NCBI GenBank assembly: GCA_035290025.1
Contig: DATDVL010000032.1
Span: 1-8,657 of the forward strand
Direction: 5' to 3'
From: DATDVL01 sp035290025
GTDB taxonomy: Archaea > Nanobdellota > Nanobdellia > SCGC-AAA011-G17 > DATDVL01
Length of the DNA stretch: 8,657 bases
The notes under the pieces are model-generated. The model worked only from the letters and a program-made list of their open reading frames with translations, searched no databases and was not told where the DNA came from. Shown here piece after piece: positions 4,908 to 8,657 of this stretch (position 1 is the first letter of the stretch; each line of letters starts with the position of its first letter). The position numbers and the translations under genes are program-made.

Positions 4908-5602
4908 TGACCATGGAAACTATACAAATAACCACAGACACAGAGGAACCCATCATTATCAAAGAACCAACTATGAGAACGTTTGTCATCATGAAAAACA
5001 AGAAAGCAACCATCATCAGCAAAGGAAAAATAGCCATCACCATCAACCTCCAAGAAGGAGCAAACCTTGATTACTACCATATCACTAATGAAGAAGAAAA
5101 AAACCTTGACGTACGACAAGAAATAAACCTCTTAGGAAGAAAAGCAAACGCACACGTCACCAACTTCACCTACGGAAAAAACGATGACAAAAGCAGTATC
5201 AACACCTTCATAGAACACGCAGCAGCAAACACCAGAAGCATGATCATCGGAAGAGGCATACTCAAAAACAAAGCAAAAAACAAAAACACCTGCCTCATCA
5301 CCATCAACAAACAAGCGCTCAACGCAGAAGGACACCAAGACATGAAAACAATCATACTGGATGATGCTGAAGCCTACAACATACCAGAACTTGCCATCCA
5401 CAACAACGACGTCCAATGCAGTCACGCCAGCAGCGTAGGACAACTAGAACAAGAACAACTCTTCTATTTACAATCACGAGGACTAACAGAAGAAGAAGCA
5501 ACCACCACCCTTATCAAAGGATTCTACGAACCACTACTTGCCAATATTAATGACCAAGCATTAGCAACAACACTACGAACACTCATCGAGGAACGACCAT
5601 GA
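4907..5602 (+). CDS. sufD: Fe-S cluster assembly protein SufD (short form)
   Basis: 231 aa, starting in a TAATG overlap with sufB; an ATG at 4913 lies 8 nt after an AGGA and could be the true start (229 aa). It is a SufB/SufD paralogue reduced to the beta-helix and C-terminal region. The long N-terminal domain of bacterial SufD (about 420 aa) is missing. The core has LQEGANLDYYHIT and a series of short strands. The C-terminus has HNNDVQCSHASSVGQL with C171 and H173, then FYLQSRGLTEEEA, nearly identical to the SufB ending that contacts SufC. H173 appears to match the functionally important SufD histidine (H360 in E. coli). Order and overlap with sufB fix the identity. The partner would be SufB in a SufBC2D-type complex. 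The short form may be normal for this archaeal group. Confidence 0.92.
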   Translation: MTMETIQITTDTEEPIIIKEPTMRTFVIMKNKKATIISKGKIAITINLQEGANLDYYHITNEEEKNLDVRQEINLLGRKANAHVTNFTYGKNDDKSSINTFIEHAAANTRSMIIGRGILKNKAKNKNTCLITINKQALNAEGHQDMKTIILDDAEAYNIPELAIHNNDVQCSHASSVGQLEQEQLFYLQSRGLTEEEATTTLIKGFYEPLLANINDQALATTLRTLIEERP

Positions 5603-6798
5603 ATAACATAAAAAAAGACTTCCCCATCCTCAAAAGAAAAATAGGGACCTACCCACTTATCTACTTAGACAACGCATCAGCAACACAAAAACCAACAACA
5701 GTCCTACAAGCAGTAGACGATTACTACAAAAAGCACAACAGCAACGTACACCGAGCAGTACACCAACTTGGCATAGAAGCAACAGAAATCTACGAACATA
5801 CACGAGAACACCTAGCGAAATTCCTCACCACAAAACCACAAGAAATAGTCTACACCACAGGAACAACCCACGGACTTAACATTGTCGCCTACGGGCTATT
5901 ACCTTCCTTACCGAAAAAAAGCGAAATACTCACTACACAACTAGAACACCATTCCAACTTTGTACCCTGGCAACACCTCAGCAAACACTATGGGCATACT
6001 TTCACACCACTACCGCTCACACCTGAAGGAAATATTAATACAGAAACTATAGCACAAGCACTCACCAAAAAAACACGCATACTCGCCATCAGCCACGCAT
6101 CCAACGTCACCGGAAAAATAAACGACATCAAAAACATAACCAAGATTGCACACGACAACAACACACTTATCATCGTCGACGGAGCACAAGCAACACCTAG
6201 CATGCCCGTAAACCTCAAACAACTCGACGTAGACTATTACACACTCTCCGGACAAAAAATGTTAGCACCCACAGGAACAGGCATACTCTACGGCAAAGAA
6301 GAACACTTAGAACACCTAGCACCCTACCACCTCGGAGGAGGCATGATAAAAAACGTAGGACTACAAAAGACAACATGGAACGACATACCCGCAAAACACG
6401 AAGCAGGAACACCCAACATAGGAAGCATAGCAGGCATAACAGCAGCACTCACCTATCTCAAAAAGAAAGGCATGACCACCATTTACGACTACGAAAAAAA
6501 ACTCAGCAGAAAAGCACACCAACAACTAGCAGAACTACCGTATATCACCATTTACGGACAAGGAGAACTCCCCATCATCAGCTTCAACCTCGACAACATC
6601 CACCCGCATGATTTAGCAACAGCACTCAACATGTATGGCATAGCAGTACGCGCAGGACACCACTGCTGCCAACCACTCATGAACCATTTTAAAACATCCG
6701 CAGTAACACGAGCAAGTTTCTACATTTACAATACAGAAGAAGACCTACAACAACTAACAGAAAAACTACAAACCATCAAGAGGCACTTCACATGCTAG
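5599..6798 (+). CDS. sufS: Class II cysteine desulfurase SufS
   Basis: 399 aa, full length for SufS (about 405). This PLP enzyme removes sulfur from L-cysteine as an enzyme persulfide, releasing alanine. Landmarks in order: YLDNASATQKP at the N-terminus; TTGTTHGLN; LEHHSNFVPWQ with the His that stacks on PLP; VDGAQATPS with the PLP-nitrogen Asp; SGQKMLAPTGTG with the Schiff-base lysine K220; HEAGTPNI; and RAGHHCCQPLM with catalytic cysteine C356. Two oddities: the residue before K220 is Gln where SufS proteins usually have His, and C356 is followed by a second Cys. The protein also ends in Cys (C399). A Shine-Dalgarno gagga (5588-5592) sits 6 nt before the ATG, and the start overlaps the sufD stop as ATGA. 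Its partner is presumably the U-type protein encoded next. Confidence 0.96.
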   Translation: MNNIKKDFPILKRKIGTYPLIYLDNASATQKPTTVLQAVDDYYKKHNSNVHRAVHQLGIEATEIYEHTREHLAKFLTTKPQEIVYTTGTTHGLNIVAYGLLPSLPKKSEILTTQLEHHSNFVPWQHLSKHYGHTFTPLPLTPEGNINTETIAQALTKKTRILAISHASNVTGKINDIKNITKIAHDNNTLIIVDGAQATPSMPVNLKQLDVDYYTLSGQKMLAPTGTGILYGKEEHLEHLAPYHLGGGMIKNVGLQKTTWNDIPAKHEAGTPNIGSIAGITAALTYLKKKGMTTIYDYEKKLSRKAHQQLAELPYITIYGQGELPIISFNLDNIHPHDLATALNMYGIAVRAGHHCCQPLMNHFKTSAVTRASFYIYNTEEDLQQLTEKLQTIKRHFTC

Positions 6799-7178
6799 AA
6801 GAACTCTACCAAGAACACATCATGGAACACTACAAAAACCCAAAAAATAAAGGAATAATTACTAACGCAGACATCGACTACCAAGAAGTCAACCAACTCT
6901 GCGGAGACGAAATACACCTCACCCTAACCATTACTAACGGAAAAATAGCAACCATAAAATTTGAAGGAAAAGGATGCGCCATCAGCCAAAGCGCAGCATC
7001 ACTCATGACAGAATATCTCAAAGGAAAAACACTCACCCAAGCAAAAAAACTAGCACAAGAAGACGTGACCAAACAATTAGGCGTCAACGTAGGACCTGGA
7101 AGAATAAAATGTGCAACACTCATCATCAAAGCACTCCACCGAGGCATTTACCTCTATGAACAACGGAGAAAACCATGA
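6792..7178 (+). CDS. sufU: U-type Fe-S scaffold / sulfur-transfer protein (SufU-like, IscU length)
   Basis: 128 aa. It has the three conserved cysteines of the NifU-N/IscU fold: C37 in QLCGDEI (with D39), C62 in EGKGCAISQSAASLMTE, and C107 in RIKCATLI. The motifs HYKNPKNKG, GCAIS-x-SA and K106 before the last Cys are SufU-like; IscU usually has His before that Cys. Yet the roughly 17-residue loop insertion between the KGK helix and the last Cys in Bacillus SufU is missing, so the spacing is IscU-like. SufU is a zinc-dependent sulfur acceptor for SufS; IscU is a cluster scaffold. Which job this one does is unclear. The start at 6792 overlaps the sufS stop by 7 nt, with Shine-Dalgarno aagagg (6778-6783) 8 nt upstream. 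It lies between two desulfurase genes and could serve either. Confidence 0.92.
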   Translation: MLEELYQEHIMEHYKNPKNKGIITNADIDYQEVNQLCGDEIHLTLTITNGKIATIKFEGKGCAISQSAASLMTEYLKGKTLTQAKKLAQEDVTKQLGVNVGPGRIKCATLIIKALHRGIYLYEQRRKP

Positions 7179-7903
7179 GCCTACAACTACAAAATCTACA
7201 CATTAATCTTCAAGAGAAAAATATTTTGCAAAACATTACCCTGACTATACCTGCAGGAAAAATAGTCGCGCTCTTAGGACCGAACGGATCAGGAAAAAGC
7301 ACCCTCGCACAAACACTCGCAGGCAACACTGACTATACACTCACCCAAGGAACCATCATTCTCAACAACGAAGATATCACACCACTCAAAACCTACCAAC
7401 GAGCAAAAAAAGGACTATTCCTAGGATTCCAACACCCACCCGCCATACCTGGAGTAACGGTCAATAATTTCTTACGACTAGCAGTAAAAGCACAAACAGG
7501 AAAAGACACTCACGTCATGGACTTTTACAACCAACTCAAAACAACCATGCACGAACTCAACATACCAGAAGAGTTTGCTTTACGACACCTCAACGAAGGA
7601 TTCAGCGGAGGAGAAAAGAAAAAAATGGAAGCACTACAACTTCACATTTTAAAACCAAAATATGCCATCCTTGATGAAATTGACAGCGGTTTAGATAGTG
7701 AAGCCATGAAAACTATAGCAACTATGCTCAAAAAGACTATCAAGGAAAACAACATCGGCGTCCTACTCATAAGCCACTACAACAAATTCTTACACTACCT
7801 AGAACCTGACGAAGTCATCGTACTCAAAGAAGGAAAAATAATTAAAAAAGGAAATAAAGAGATAATTGACCAAATAGAACAACAAGGATTCGACAACTTA
7901 TGA
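7175..7903 (+). CDS. sufC: Fe-S assembly ATPase SufC
   Basis: 242 aa, a complete soluble ABC-type ATPase close to the usual SufC length (about 250). Walker A is GPNGSGKST at residues 35-43. The Q-loop is LGFQHPPAIPG, and this FQ-x-P stretch is typical of SufC. The signature is FSGGEKKK, Walker B with catalytic Glu is YAILDEIDSGLD, and the H-loop is LLISHYNKFLHYL. There are no membrane segments. SufC binds the C-terminal helices of SufB and SufD, and ATP hydrolysis drives rearrangement of the scaffold. The gene comes after sufS and the U gene, while many archaea place sufC directly beside sufB, so the order is rearranged. The start overlaps the previous stop as ATGA, with ggag (7165-7168) 6 nt upstream. 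Confidence 0.96.
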   Translation: MSLQLQNLHINLQEKNILQNITLTIPAGKIVALLGPNGSGKSTLAQTLAGNTDYTLTQGTIILNNEDITPLKTYQRAKKGLFLGFQHPPAIPGVTVNNFLRLAVKAQTGKDTHVMDFYNQLKTTMHELNIPEEFALRHLNEGFSGGEKKKMEALQLHILKPKYAILDEIDSGLDSEAMKTIATMLKKTIKENNIGVLLISHYNKFLHYLEPDEVIVLKEGKIIKKGNKEIIDQIEQQGFDNL

Positions 7904-8657
7904 TTTACTTAGACAACGCAGCAACAACAGCACTAGCGCCTGAAGTAGAAGAAACACTCCGGCAAGCCTACCACACCTACTATGGCAACCCGGGAAGCAT
8001 TCACAGAAAAGGAAAAGAAGCAGCAGAACAATTAGCAGAAGCACGAGCAAACATAGCAAAAACTATCAACGCACAACCCGAAGAAATCATTTTTACCAGC
8101 GGAGCAACAGAAAGCAACAACCTAGCAATTCTCGGAAGCATGCTGAAACAAGCAACAAAAGAACTCATTATCAGCAGCATAGAACACCCCAGCGTCAAAG
8201 AACCCGCACAATGGTTACACAAACAAGGTTACTCTTTAACCTTCCTACCGGTAACACCTGAAGGTATTATCACACCTGAACAATTAGCGAAAAACGCCAA
8301 CAAAAACACTCAGCTTATTAGTATTATTCACGGCAACCACGAAATAGGAACACTTCAAGACATCAAAGAACTAAGCAAAGAAAAAGGAAATGCCTTACTC
8401 CACATTGATGCGACACAAAGCTATACTAAAATACCTATCAATGTCAAAAACCTCAACGTTGACCTCATGACCTTAAGCAGCCACAAAATACACGGACCCA
8501 AAGGCATAGGAGCACTCTACATCAAAGCAGGAACAAAACTACAACCCCTCATGAAAGGAGGAGGACAAGAACACGCCATCAGACCAGGAACAGAAAATTT
8601 GCCTGCAATCATGGGATTCGCAACTGCAGCAACACTTGGTAATAAAGAAGGATGGCA
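7900..8657 (+). CDS. nifS: Class I cysteine desulfurase (NifS/IscS type), 3' end beyond window
   Basis: The ATG at 7900 overlaps the sufC stop as ATGA, and the frame stays open to the right edge (252 codons plus 2 bases of about 380-400). Landmarks match group I desulfurases: MIYLDNAATT at the N-terminus, GNPGSIHRKG, FTSGATESNNLAI, SSIEHPSV with H96 (equivalent to E. coli IscS H104), HIDATQS with D170 and Q173, SSHKIHGPKGIGALYI with Schiff-base lysine K196, and GGGQEHAIRPGTEN. The HPSV/SHKIHGPKG pattern separates it from the SufS encoded upstream. At the site of IscS N155 (N-N-E-I-G), which hydrogen-bonds PLP, it has H147 (GNHEIGT). The catalytic Cys loop lies past the edge. A Shine-Dalgarno-like aagga is 11 nt upstream. 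Whether it is NifS or IscS in role cannot be told. Confidence 0.95.
   Translation, partial: MIYLDNAATTALAPEVEETLRQAYHTYYGNPGSIHRKGKEAAEQLAEARANIAKTINAQPEEIIFTSGATESNNLAILGSMLKQATKELIISSIEHPSVKEPAQWLHKQGYSLTFLPVTPEGIITPEQLAKNANKNTQLISIIHGNHEIGTLQDIKELSKEKGNALLHIDATQSYTKIPINVKNLNVDLMTLSSHKIHGPKGIGALYIKAGTKLQPLMKGGGQEHAIRPGTENLPAIMGFATAATLGNKEGW

Noticed and set aside
4754..5509. Near-identical FYLQSRGLTEEEA segments in sufB and sufD as a DNA repeat
   Set aside because: This is the conserved C-terminal motif of the SufB/SufD family. Synonymous positions differ, so it is paralogy and not a recent repeat.
1..8657. tRNA, rRNA, CRISPR array, transposase, att site or origin
   Set aside because: No cloverleaf-like segment, regular repeat-spacer pattern, transposase motif or iteron cluster was seen on reading both strands. 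Coding density leaves almost no room.

Overview
The window looks like chromosomal DNA from an uncultured archaeon. A small-genome DPANN-type lineage such as Woesearchaeota or Pacearchaeota is my guess, from the style of the proteins; it is not proven. The archaeal signals are TATA-like boxes centred 26-27 nt upstream of start codons that open leaderless transcripts, a COG2522-type archaeal HTH regulator, and Shine-Dalgarno motifs mainly inside multi-gene units. The + strand is strongly A/C-rich. This holds even where the coding strand is minus (the methyltransferase), so it is a strand-level bias and not only codon choice.

Layout. Positions 1-1020 hold the 3' end of a surface protein with Ig-like repeats, one C-terminal membrane helix and a charged, His-containing tail. 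Positions 1060-1381 hold two adjacent tiny cysteine-rich genes sharing a CX3CX5CXCG motif; I recognise no family for them. A minus-strand SAM methyltransferase (1359-1820) converges on and overlaps the second one. It is separated by 34 bp from a divergent MIP18/DUF59 (SufT-like) gene (1855-2142). An unrecognised minus-strand gene (2156-2827) follows; its composition breaks the A/C pattern.

From 2939 to the right edge runs a tightly packed iron-sulfur (Fe-S) assembly operon. The order is HTH regulator, a 63-aa orphan, SufB, SufD, SufS, SufU/IscU-like scaffold, SufC ATPase, then a class I (NifS/IscS) cysteine desulfurase cut by the window edge. Every junction is a 1-7 nt start/stop overlap, which suggests translational coupling. 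SufB, SufC and SufD would form the scaffold complex, SufS and the class I enzyme would mobilise sulfur from cysteine, and the U protein would accept or pass on sulfur or clusters. SufT nearby is a likely maturation factor. The regulator gene has a leaderless promoter whose start site carries two interleaved inverted repeats, and the protein has three C-terminal cysteines. A cluster- or metal-responsive autorepressor of this operon is a reasonable hypothesis.

Most interesting points: the paired Cys-rich micro-genes, the regulator with its operator-like site, the orphan inside the suf operon, the scaffold that mixes SufU and IscU traits, unusual residues near PLP in both desulfurases, and the composition-discordant orphan gene. 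No tRNA, rRNA, CRISPR array, insertion sequence or origin was seen.
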